This document shows, in pieces, positions 1-7,577 of a stretch of DNA of 64,000 nt (positions are counted from its first letter, which is position 1; each line of letters begins with the position of its first letter). The notes beneath the pieces were generated by a model. The model saw only the letters and a list, made by a program, of their open reading frames with translations, was not told where the DNA came from and did not search any database. This stretch comes from Saccharomyces mikatae IFO 1815 (lineage: Eukaryota > Ascomycota > Saccharomycetes > Saccharomycetales > Saccharomycetaceae): positions 124,001-188,000 of the forward strand of contig NC_079263.1 of assembly GCF_947241705.1 (NCBI RefSeq). Reading direction: 5' to 3'. Both the position numbers and the translations under genes were made by a program.

Positions 1-137
1 CAGATTTGGATGTGAAAGGGTCTAATTCGCCAAGTTTCTGTCTGCTGGATATTCAAGGTACCATTTGCACGTTATACATCTATCTTTATGTTGACGGTGA
101 AGTGAAGGTCGATAAAGTGGTTTATGAAAAGGAATAG
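1..137 (+). CDS. VPS29: VPS29, C-terminal end (partial)
   Basis: Only the last 45 codons (from base 3) are present, ending with TAG at 135-137. The tail has the GSNSPSFCLLDIQG and KVDKVVYEKE stretches that I recognise as the end of Vps29. Vps29 is the metallophosphoesterase-fold subunit of the retromer cargo-recognition complex, which recycles receptors from endosomes to the Golgi. The neighbouring ARD1, and the order of everything that follows, match the S. cerevisiae chromosome VIII locus, which supports the call. The rest of the gene, including its intron in S. cerevisiae, lies outside the window. Confidence 0.85.
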   Translation, partial: DLDVKGSNSPSFCLLDIQGTICTLYIYLYVDGEVKVDKVVYEKE

Positions 138-424
138 GATAGCCTTTACCACTTTATGTGCTTCTGTGATGTCTTAGAACTGAGTAGCCTTGTTTTGTGA
201 TTTTTTTTCGCAGACAAGATTAGTAGATATCTTCAAGAGTATCTACCCATTGAATATTACAAATAATAAAAGAGAGTTCGTATTCCTAGTTTCTTTACTG
301 TTTGTGCTCAGGTGATCAAACTGGATTAGCATTGGGACGCTTAGAGCCGTGATCAATAAAAGCATACAGAACATACAAAGAAACCTGGATGGAGAACTAC
401 TATGTTTTATATAGATCGAATTAA

Positions 425-1141
425 CTATACAATGATGTCATTTACACCTTGTTTAATGATATCTTCTAGCAGGTCAGTTTCTAAATCATCTTCTAGTTTT
501 TCTTCATTTTCCTTTAAACGGCGGTGGGTAAAATTACTTATCTGTAACTCTTCTAATTTTAAAACTTTCTTCATGGCGTACGCATCTTCACCATCCTGAT
601 AGTAGCTTTTCTCGATACTTAACACCTCAAAAGCCAATGTGTCTCTGTACAGGTGCAAGGCCGCTCTGTTAGATTGTCTCACATGCAAGGAAACATATTC
701 TGCTTGGTGCACTTCTTTCAATGCAAATAATGCTTGTCTCATTAAGTTCTCAGCAATTCCCATTCTTCTATAGGTTCTCATAACACTTAAAGACGTAATA
801 TGTCCATTTGCTGGTTCATTTTGCTGGTCTGGGTCGTCATTCATCTTCACGAGAACGTACCCTACTAATTTTTCGCCCGGAGCCAAGTATGTTGGATCCA
901 GCTTAATTGTTTTGCCATCATTGGTCTCATCCAACGTCAATTCCAACTTATTGTCCTCATTCTGTTCATCAGCACCTTCACAGTCTAAAGTTGTGGTGGT
1001 AGCAACAAAGGAAGCTTCTGGCCAAGAGAGAATATGATACATATAGTACTTCATCATATAATTTTCGGGCAGATTATGAAGGTTGGCATTTTGCATGCAT
1101 ATGATGTCGTTAATTGTCGCTCTGCGGATATTGATCGGCAT
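425..1141 (-). CDS. ARD1: N-terminal acetyltransferase NatA catalytic subunit
   Basis: 238 residues, the same length as S. cerevisiae Ard1/Naa10. It is a GNAT-fold acetyltransferase that works with Nat1 and Nat5 on the ribosome to acetylate Ser, Ala, Thr, Gly, Cys and Val N-termini left after methionine removal. It is needed for silencing, mating and G0 entry. The acetyl-CoA pyrophosphate-loop motif is visible at residues 125-130 (RRMGIA). An acidic variable insert lies at about residues 55-75, where most differences from S. cerevisiae occur, and the C-terminal tail is charged. ATG is at 1139-1141. The gene converges with VPS29 and diverges from SPO13. Confidence 0.96.
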   Translation of the reverse strand: MPINIRRATINDIICMQNANLHNLPENYMMKYYMYHILSWPEASFVATTTTLDCEGADEQNEDNKLELTLDETNDGKTIKLDPTYLAPGEKLVGYVLVKMNDDPDQQNEPANGHITSLSVMRTYRRMGIAENLMRQALFALKEVHQAEYVSLHVRQSNRAALHLYRDTLAFEVLSIEKSYYQDGEDAYAMKKVLKLEELQISNFTHRRLKENEEKLEDDLETDLLEDIIKQGVNDIIV

Positions 1142-1754
1142 GTTTGAATGAGTTCTATATGAGGCGCAGTGTGTGTATATTCAGTCTCTTTTTTTCATTG
1201 ATAACTACGCTTAGCTGACCAAAAAGGTTAGAGAACCTTTCTGATTATACTTTTTTTTTTCTGCTTCAAAAAACCATTTGACGCGGAAAAGTGAGAATGG
1301 ATTAAAATAGAGAGTAAATGAAGGATTAGGACTAGTAATAATACTATTAAATTGTTCAGAAAAGAAAATTTTCTAATGTTAGTCTATAAATGATATCAAT
1401 CCTGTAACTCACGACTGTTTTACTTCCCATTAAAGGCACTTTAAAGTATTTGTCATCAAGTGTAGCCTAAAAGAACTTTAAAATCATGATACACAATATT
1501 TAACATTGCTAATATGACTACAGAGGAACATAGAAGCATATCTTGTTTTATTCTCTGTGATACTTCAACTTCTCCTTTTGCCCTTCTTTAGCCTTCTTCT
1601 TGAGTAGTCTGTACCTTCGTACGGAAACCGCTTAATGTGATACTAAAAAAGCATATTAGCCGCCAAAGGGAGATGATCTATATTAATGTTCAAACAGAGG
1701 ATTGTCAGAATAAAAAATAAACAAAAAGCAGACTCAACTTAAGTTTGAATAACT
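1142..1754. other. ARD1-SPO13 divergent intergenic region
   Basis: 613 bp between two divergent start codons. It is A+T-rich with homopolymer T runs near 1240-1260. The only element I can name is the URS1 site listed separately. No ORF of note is seen. Confidence 0.7.
1657..1666 (+). promoter_or_regulatory. URS1 (Ume6 site) of SPO13
   Basis: TAGCCGCCAA lies 98 bp upstream of the SPO13 ATG. It matches the URS1 core through which Ume6 represses early meiotic genes in mitotic cells and, with Ime1, activates them in meiosis. SPO13 is a classic URS1-controlled gene and the spacing fits. The canonical site ends in GA; this one ends in AA. Confidence 0.8.
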
Positions 1755-2630
1755 ATGGTTCCCAGAAAACGCTTCAGACCACTTGAATTGATGTCACCGA
1801 CACATTCTAAGAGAAAAGTTCAAAAACCTCTTCAGGAGAAGACTACGAACCTGAGGGTCTCCCCACTTAATTCTAAAATAGGTAAGGATATCAGAAGCAA
1901 GGAGAGCAGGAAAACGAGAAAGACTGGTTCAGAGAACATATTCAATTCGAAACATGTCGATTTAAGAATGGAAAGCCCGCTTCCAGGCTTAAATTTTGTA
2001 AGTGACTCTCAAAAGAGCCCAGAGGCCCCAGAAATACGATGTCTAAGCAACAAATCTAGCCATACCTTGAAAAATGAAAGACAAACAATAAATGCTCCTT
2101 TATTCGATAACTCATTGAGGTTTGAGGACATCGAGCAGCCCCCAAAATCTACTTCAACACCGGTTCTTTCTCAATCATCTCAGATAAATTTAGAAGGAGA
2201 GCCGCCTATGTTTTCAGTTCCTTATTATATTGCTCCATCTCCCATGTATAATTTAAACCCGTATCAAAATTTTACTGGTAATCCTATATTCTTTACACCC
2301 TATTATAACCCAAGCTTAAATTATGCTATTCCAATTCAACGGCCAGAATTGCTATATCCAAATGTTAACATGTATGGTTCGCCACTGTTAAAAAAAGCCA
2401 GACTTCCTCCCCAAGTGCAAAGCCGGGATAAAGAACAAAATTTCGAGTATCTTCCTATATTTCCGGTCTCGATTTCTAACAATGGGGATTTTGTTGGTCA
2501 AGAAATGCCGAGGTTGACGTCAGAGCGAAACAAAAGAAGACTTTCAAACTCCCTTGATGTAGATTGTTCTGAATATGAGTCTAGCGGGCAAAAAGCAACT
2601 TGCCACGATAGTAGATCTTCTCTTGATTAA
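1755..2630 (+). CDS. SPO13: Meiosis I regulator Spo13
   Basis: 291 residues, equal to S. cerevisiae Spo13. It is a meiosis-specific protein that protects centromeric cohesin, promotes mono-orientation of sister kinetochores and ensures two divisions occur. No enzymatic domain is visible; the protein is basic and probably disordered. A destruction-box motif of the LxExxxN type is at residues 26-32 (LQEKTTN), consistent with APC/C-driven destruction. The STSTP segment resembles the Polo-box docking site used to bind Cdc5. Many substitutions relative to S. cerevisiae are apparent, as expected of a fast-evolving meiotic protein. It starts MVPRKRF at ATG 1755. Confidence 0.95.
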   Translation: MVPRKRFRPLELMSPTHSKRKVQKPLQEKTTNLRVSPLNSKIGKDIRSKESRKTRKTGSENIFNSKHVDLRMESPLPGLNFVSDSQKSPEAPEIRCLSNKSSHTLKNERQTINAPLFDNSLRFEDIEQPPKSTSTPVLSQSSQINLEGEPPMFSVPYYIAPSPMYNLNPYQNFTGNPIFFTPYYNPSLNYAIPIQRPELLYPNVNMYGSPLLKKARLPPQVQSRDKEQNFEYLPIFPVSISNNGDFVGQEMPRLTSERNKRRLSNSLDVDCSEYESSGQKATCHDSRSSLD

Positions 2631-2705
2631 ATGTATATTTTTTTTTGTAAAACTATAGTTTACTATAATAAAAAAGATTAAATCACACCTCAAGTTAAAA
2701 AATAA

Positions 2706-2787
2706 CGACAACTGCAGGACTCGAACCTGCGCGGGCAAAGCCCAAAAGATTTCTAATCTTTCGCCTTAACCACTCGGCCAAGTTGCC
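2706..2787 (-). tRNA. tRNA-Ser(AGA)
   Basis: 82-bp class II tRNA read on the minus strand, with a long variable arm and no intron. Its ends pair as GGCAACT / AGTTGTC with a G discriminator, and the anticodon is AGA. The T-loop motif GGTTCGAGTCC is intact. Six Ts follow on the minus strand (2697-2702), a good Pol III terminator. The LTR cluster begins just upstream of it. Confidence 0.95.
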
Positions 2788-2862
2788 TGTTTTTAATGAT
2801 TGGTGTACCCTGGTTGAAACAATATAATACACGGTATATGTAATGACTGTTGTAGATGAAAC

Positions 2863-2922
2863 TGTTGATAATTAGTAGTTTAGTATGTTGTAATAATTGA
2901 GAATAAGCCATTCTTTCTTAGA
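2863..2922 (-). mobile_element. tau (Ty4) LTR fragment
   Basis: About 60 bp match the reverse complement of the terminal part of the tau LTR at 3918-4298, beginning TGTTGATAATTAG. It abuts a delta LTR. It is an old fragment, upstream of tRNA-Ser(AGA), the usual neighbourhood for Ty insertion. Confidence 0.7.
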
Positions 2923-2923
2923 T

Positions 2924-3195
2924 TATTACGGTGTTAGAAGATGACGCAAATGATGAGATATAGTCATCTAAATTAGTGGAAGCTGAAACGCAAGGATTGA
3001 TAATGTAATAGGATAAATGAATAAGAACATATAAAACGATGATAATAATGTTTATAGAATGGTGTAGAATTGCAGATTCCCTTTTATGGATTCCTAAATC
3101 CCTGAGGAGAACTTCTAGTATATCTACATACCTAATATTATTGCCTTATAAAAAATGGAATCCCAACAATTACATCAAACTCCACTATTATCTCA
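2924..3195 (+). mobile_element. delta (Ty1/Ty2) solo LTR, partial
   Basis: About 270 bp with the characteristic delta body (GGAAGCTGAAACGC, TTGATAATGTAATAGG, GAGGAGAACTTCTAG) and the 3' end CTATTATCTCA. The 5' boundary is approximate: the element joins a tau fragment instead of showing its own TGTTGGAAT end. No internal Ty coding sequence is present. Confidence 0.85.
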
Positions 3196-3254
3196 ATAAT
3201 ATACTAGTAACGTAAATACTAGTTCGTAGATGATAGTTGATTTATATTACAACA
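3196..3254 (-). mobile_element. delta LTR 5'-end fragment
   Basis: 59 bp in the opposite orientation, reading on the minus strand as the delta 5' end (TGTTGTAATATAAATCAACT). It directly abuts the plus-strand delta. Confidence 0.75.
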
Positions 3255-3585
3255 TCTTGATTTCCTCTAAAGGGTTTAAAGTGTATTTCTTCGCTAGACC
3301 CATCCTGTTCTCGTGAAGTTAAGCTTCGTTGGACCAAATAATTCGTGTGACCCAGTTTCCTACCATGAGATCAGCCTCCCAGTACAGCCGGTACCTTCCC
3401 TATTCTGATTCTAACCTTTGAGTCTTAAGCGGCGCTATCAATTGTCACGTAGCAAACTTCCTTATCCAAGTGTTAGCGGAACTTCTAATCTAAACTAAAA
3501 CTTGGTGTTCTATATCTATGTATTCCATCTGTATTGTAATCAACAATACTAACCCGTGCTATACCGCCTCAACGATTTGAATCTC
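3255..3585. other. Unassigned block inside the LTR cluster
   Basis: 331 bp flanked by LTR remnants. It is less A+T-rich than the surrounding LTRs, has no long ORF, and I recognise no Ty internal region. The plus strand holds GAAGTTAAGC and, about 30 bp from AGTTAAGC, GTGACC, which resemble elements of the 5S rRNA internal promoter, but the spacing is shorter than in yeast 5S. It could be old non-coding DNA or a decayed Pol III gene. Confidence 0.35.
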
Positions 3586-3917
3586 TGTTGTATTACGGGC
3601 TCGAGTAATACCGGGATGCCTTGACAATCCTAATATACTATCTTAGGGAAGTAACTTATTGTCAAAACTGAGAGATTGGCGAATTTTGAGATGATTGTTG
3701 GGATTCCATTGTTGATAAAGGCAATAATATTAGGTATGTAGATATACTAGAAGTTCTCCTCGAGGATATAGAAATCCAATAAATGGAACTCGTAATTCTA
3801 CATAATTCTGTATATGCTTTTATTGTCATTTTATATTTGTCAGTCATTATCCTATTACATTATCAATCCTTGCATTTCAGCTTCCACTTATTTCGATGAC
3901 CGCTTCTCATAACTTAT

Positions 3918-4298
3918 TGTTGGAATAAGTGATTACCACTATACATTTATTCATATAAATTGTTGTAGTTGATGACGAACATTCTTTAACATGATACTAA
4001 TGATGTTGAGTAAATTAATACTAACATTCTTATGGTGATACCAATTTAAATGGAGTAGGGAAATTCTAATTATAGAATTTCCTGCACTAATAAGATAAAG
4101 ATCTATTAATTGTCCAGAACTTAGTATATAAGAAGATGAGTTAACACTAAATTCTTATCATCAACACTCTGATTTATGTCTGAACCTTTTGGTTTAATAC
4201 ACCCAATCAGCGTGTGTTTTATATACCTCTCTTATATAGATTAAGAAGGAACGACTATTCTTAATTATTACAACTTACTAAACTACTAATTATCAACA
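3918..4298 (+). mobile_element. tau (Ty4) solo LTR
   Basis: 381 bp beginning TGTTGGAATAAGTG and ending AATTATCAACA, flanked by CTTAT (3913-3917 and 4299-4303). It is close in sequence to the element at 17160-17450 but longer. Family assignment rests on remembered tau sequence and length (about 371 bp). Orientation is uncertain because both ends are TG..CA and TATA-like motifs occur on both strands. Confidence 0.75.
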
Positions 4299-4313
4299 CT
4301 TATGTCATCTTAT

Positions 4314-4645
4314 TGAGATAATAGTGGAGTTTGATGTAATTGTTGGGATTCCATTTTTTATAAGGCAATAATATTAAGTATGTAGATATACTAGAAGTTC
4401 TCCTCAGGGATTTAGGAATCCATAAAAGGGAATCTGCAATTCTACACAATTCTATAAACATTATTATCATCGTTTTATATGTTCTTATTCATTGATCCTA
4501 TTACATTATCAATCCTTGCGTTTCAGCTTCCACTAATTTAGATGACTATATCTCATCATTTGCGTCATCTTCTAACACCGTATATGATAATATACTAGTA
4601 ATATGACTACTAGTTAGTAGATGATAGTTGATTTATATTACAACA
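4314..4645 (-). mobile_element. delta (Ty1/Ty2) solo LTR, whole
   Basis: 332-bp minus-strand delta LTR with both ends visible (plus strand starts TGAGATAATAG, ends TTATATTACAACA). It is flanked by CTTAT at 4309-4313 and 4646-4650. It sits within another delta, 10 bp beyond the tau insertion. Confidence 0.9.
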
Positions 4646-5006
4646 CTTATAACACCGTATATGATAATGTACTAGTAGTATGACTACTAGTTGATAGACG
4701 ATAGTTGATTTTCATTCCAACAAAAACGACTTATCAACTTAATTCACGGGATGTTACTTATCCTATATATTATATAAGATATGGTTTATACTAAATAGTG
4801 GAAGCGCGGAATCTCGGATCTAACTAATTGTTCAGGTATTTATACATTTGATTAGTTCAGCTCGGAAAAGCAGAGTTTTACCTTATGTTGTTCAATCTGT
4901 TCGTTTCGTTATAAGATTGTTTCATATGTGTTTTATGAACGTTTAGAATGATGTATTGTCATACTGACGTATCCCATCTTAAGATACAACATTCTCAAGA
5001 AGTTCT

Positions 5007-5078
5007 GGTCCTATAGTGTAGTGGTTATCACTTTCGGTTTTGATCCGGACAACCCCGGTTCGAATCCGGGTAGGACCT
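5007..5078 (+). tRNA. tRNA-Gln(UUG)
   Basis: 72-bp tRNA gene with acceptor GGTCCTA / TAGGACC, anticodon TTG in the CGGTTTTGATCCG arm, and intact GGTTCGAATCC T-arm. No intron. The sigma LTR ends 15 bp upstream. Unusually, no run of four or more Ts occurs until 5131-5134, and a 7-bp inverted repeat (5100-5106 / 5116-5122) lies in between. Confidence 0.96.
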
Positions 5079-5208
5079 CATTTCATTGAAAATGAAAAGT
5101 GTCACAAAAGCTGTATGTGACAGCGTCTTCTTTTCCATCAAGCTTAATATTTAATTACAGTTTGGCGCTTACGGTATATCTAATAAAATAAAATAATAAA
5201 GTCAATAT

Positions 5209-7221
5209 ATGCAGAGGCACCAAAAACCCCACAAAAAGATGTCGAGTACTCAAAGTAATGTGTTAAATAACATCTCTCTAAACAGTAAGCAAAATCATAG
5301 ATCGATTTCTAAGACTTGCTCAAAGGGAAAAGATGTAAAACAGAAAAACTTCAAAATGGCTTCCACAGAGATACTGGTGAATACGCAAGGAGCTGGCCAT
5401 AAAGGTGAGAATATGAAATCAATGAATTTTGCAGTTAAAAGTGGAAATGACAACAGAAAACATGAGTGCAGAAATGCAACGCAGGAAAAGAAAGAGCAAG
5501 AACAAGTTTCTGAGAAGAGAGTTTCAAAGGAAGGCGTGGAAAAAAGAAGTACAAAAAATTTAAAGATAAGCACCCTTTTTATAGGAAATTTAAAACCAAC
5601 TGTCACCGAGGAAATGCTAAGGAAAATATTCAGAAAGTATCAATCTTTTGAATCCGCTAAGATATGCCGTGATTTTCTTACCAAGAAATCGTTAGGTTAT
5701 GGCTATTTAAACTTTAAAAATAAAAACGAAACAGAAGCTGCAAGAAAGGAATTCAATTATACAGTTTTTTTTGGCCAAGAAGTTAAAATTATGCCTTCTA
5801 TGAAAAATACACTATTCAGAAAAAATATTGGAACTAATGTTTTTTTCTCAAATTTACCCCTAGACAATCCTCAACTGACCACAAGAAAATTTTATCTGAT
5901 AATGATCGAGTATGGCAATGTACTCTCGTGTCTTTTAGAAAAAAGAAAAAACATTGGATTTGTTTATTTTGATAACGATATTTCTGCTAGAAATGTAATA
6001 AAAAAATACAACAACCAAGAGTTCTTTGGGAATATTATTATATGTGGAATACATTTTGACAAAGAAGTAAGAAGCAGACCTGAATTTACTAAAAGGAAAA
6101 AAATGATCGGCTCTGACATAGTTATCGAAGACGAGCTTTTAGCTAGTAAAAATTTACCAGATAATGCTCACTTAAAAACAATAATAGCAAAAAATCTACC
6201 TTCAGAATCAACACAAGAAGAAGTACTAAATTTTTTCAGTACAAGTGGCCCCGTGAAGTCTGTATTCATTTCACAGAAGCAAGCGAATGCGCCACATAGA
6301 GCGTTTGTCACGTATAAAAGCGAAGAAGACTCTAAGAAGGCACAAAAATACTTAAATAATACAGTTTTCAAAGGACAGACTATTTGGGTGGGTCCTACCA
6401 AAAATAAATCCATTCATAATAAATCGAGAACAAGCAGGAAAACAAAAGTCTATTTAAGGAGCTTAAGCTTCAATTGTAATAAAGAGTTTATTAGCCAGCT
6501 ATGCTTGCAAGAAAGGATACGATTTAGCGAAATCAAGATTACAAACTACAATTCATTAAATTGGACATTCTCTGGATATATCGAGTGCCTTTCCAGCAGC
6601 GATGCTGAGAAATTATTTAATATTCTGGATAGGAGACTAATTGGAAGTAGCCTGGTTGAAGCATCATGGACAAAAAATTATGGTAACATGTTAAATGAGA
6701 TAGATTATGAAGATAAGAACAACGATAATAGTTGTAGTAGCTCGATTAATATCAGTCCCATGATGCGTTTCCACTCAAGGAACTTACCAGCTTGTCAAAT
6801 GCCCCTACCGTCACAGTTTCAGCAGCAATTCGTTTCCCCATTCCAACCATATTCAAACTCATGTACAAACACGAACTCACCGGTATCAACACCAATGAAA
6901 CCTCATCCAGCATTTGATTTAATTACAAAAGTTAATGACAAAAAAATGGAACCAGTAGCAGAATCTAAACAAGGAAATGAGGAAATACTGGAGTCATTGA
7001 AAAAAATCATAAACAGAAACTTACAACGCATAAATATTTCTGGTTTAAATAAGGTAGAGAACTTGCGCAGCATTTCCGAGTTCATTTTCGACGTATTTTG
7101 GGATCATGATTCGGAAAGACTAGCACATTTTTTGTTAATCACAAATACTTCACCAGAATCACAAGAAATTCTGCAAAAGCAAATAATCAGGGCTGCTGAA
7201 AACCTTGGATTTCCCGTTTAA
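5209..7221 (+). CDS. MIP6: RRM RNA-binding protein Mip6
   Basis: 670 residues; S. cerevisiae Mip6 is about 659. It has multiple RRM domains: RRM1 from about residue 121 (RNP2 LFIGNL at 123-128, RNP1-like LGYGYLNF at 162-169), RRM2 from about 205 (VFFSNLP, IGFVYF), RRM3 from about 322 (IIAKNLP, RAFVTY), and a degenerate fourth from about 408 (KVYLRSL). The N-terminus is basic and disordered. The C-terminal 60 residues form an MLLE-like helical segment, as in poly(A)-binding proteins. Mip6 binds the mRNA exporter Mex67 and links export to stress transcripts. Start ATG 5209; a second in-frame ATG is at codon 11. Confidence 0.92.
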   Translation: MQRHQKPHKKMSSTQSNVLNNISLNSKQNHRSISKTCSKGKDVKQKNFKMASTEILVNTQGAGHKGENMKSMNFAVKSGNDNRKHECRNATQEKKEQEQVSEKRVSKEGVEKRSTKNLKISTLFIGNLKPTVTEEMLRKIFRKYQSFESAKICRDFLTKKSLGYGYLNFKNKNETEAARKEFNYTVFFGQEVKIMPSMKNTLFRKNIGTNVFFSNLPLDNPQLTTRKFYLIMIEYGNVLSCLLEKRKNIGFVYFDNDISARNVIKKYNNQEFFGNIIICGIHFDKEVRSRPEFTKRKKMIGSDIVIEDELLASKNLPDNAHLKTIIAKNLPSESTQEEVLNFFSTSGPVKSVFISQKQANAPHRAFVTYKSEEDSKKAQKYLNNTVFKGQTIWVGPTKNKSIHNKSRTSRKTKVYLRSLSFNCNKEFISQLCLQERIRFSEIKITNYNSLNWTFSGYIECLSSSDAEKLFNILDRRLIGSSLVEASWTKNYGNMLNEIDYEDKNNDNSCSSSINISPMMRFHSRNLPACQMPLPSQFQQQFVSPFQPYSNSCTNTNSPVSTPMKPHPAFDLITKVNDKKMEPVAESKQGNEEILESLKKIINRNLQRINISGLNKVENLRSISEFIFDVFWDHDSERLAHFLLITNTSPESQEILQKQIIRAAENLGFPV

Positions 7222-7577
7222 ACATTCTTTGAAAGGAAGGAGAAAAAAGTTTATCAATGTATTCTTTCTGTGCAAACAATTACGTATTTCTATAATAATA
7301 TAGTTTTGTTATACTTGCTATTTCAGAATTCTTTGGAGTTACTCTGAGGAAGAAAAATATAACTGAAATTAATTACATATTGATGAATTGATGGTGCATA
7401 TTTATTCTCAAAATCCTTACTTTATAACGAAAACTTAACAGAAGAGATTGCTCAAACTTGCTGCATAATTATAGAAATACAAACGTTTCATAAAGAACTG
7501 AAGGAGAGCTAATGTTCAATCCACAACTCTGAAAAGAATTTCCACATATAGGAACAAAATGTATAACGACAGTCGAG
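7222..7577. other. MIP6-YSC84 convergent 3' region
   Basis: 356 bp between two convergent genes. It is A+T-rich and I see no gene or repeat. It should hold both 3' UTRs and poly(A) signals. Confidence 0.6.

Larger units (their letters stand above)
3669..4722 (-). mobile_element. delta LTR inside sigma, itself split twice
   Basis: Minus-strand delta LTR with 3' end at 3669 (TGAGAGATTGG on the plus strand) and 5' end at 4722 (TTTTCATTCCAACA). Its own segments are 3669-3917, 4304-4313 and 4651-4722, together about 331 bp, a full delta length. It is flanked by a perfect AAAAC target duplication within the sigma LTR. A tau LTR and a second delta interrupt it. Confidence 0.9.
3586..4991 (-). mobile_element. 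sigma (Ty3) solo LTR, split by nested insertions
   Basis: Minus-strand sigma LTR. Its 3' part is at 3586-3668 (TGTTGTATTACGGGCTCGAG on the plus strand) and its 5' part at 4728-4991, ending AAGATACAACA. The two parts total about 347 bp, close to the usual 341. The interruption at 3669-4722 is a delta LTR flanked by AAAAC duplications (3664-3668, 4723-4727). The sigma itself is flanked by ATCTC (3581-3585) and TTCTC (4992-4996), an aged 5-bp target duplication. It ends 15 bp before tRNA-Gln(UUG), the position Ty3 integrase is known to choose. Confidence 0.9.
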
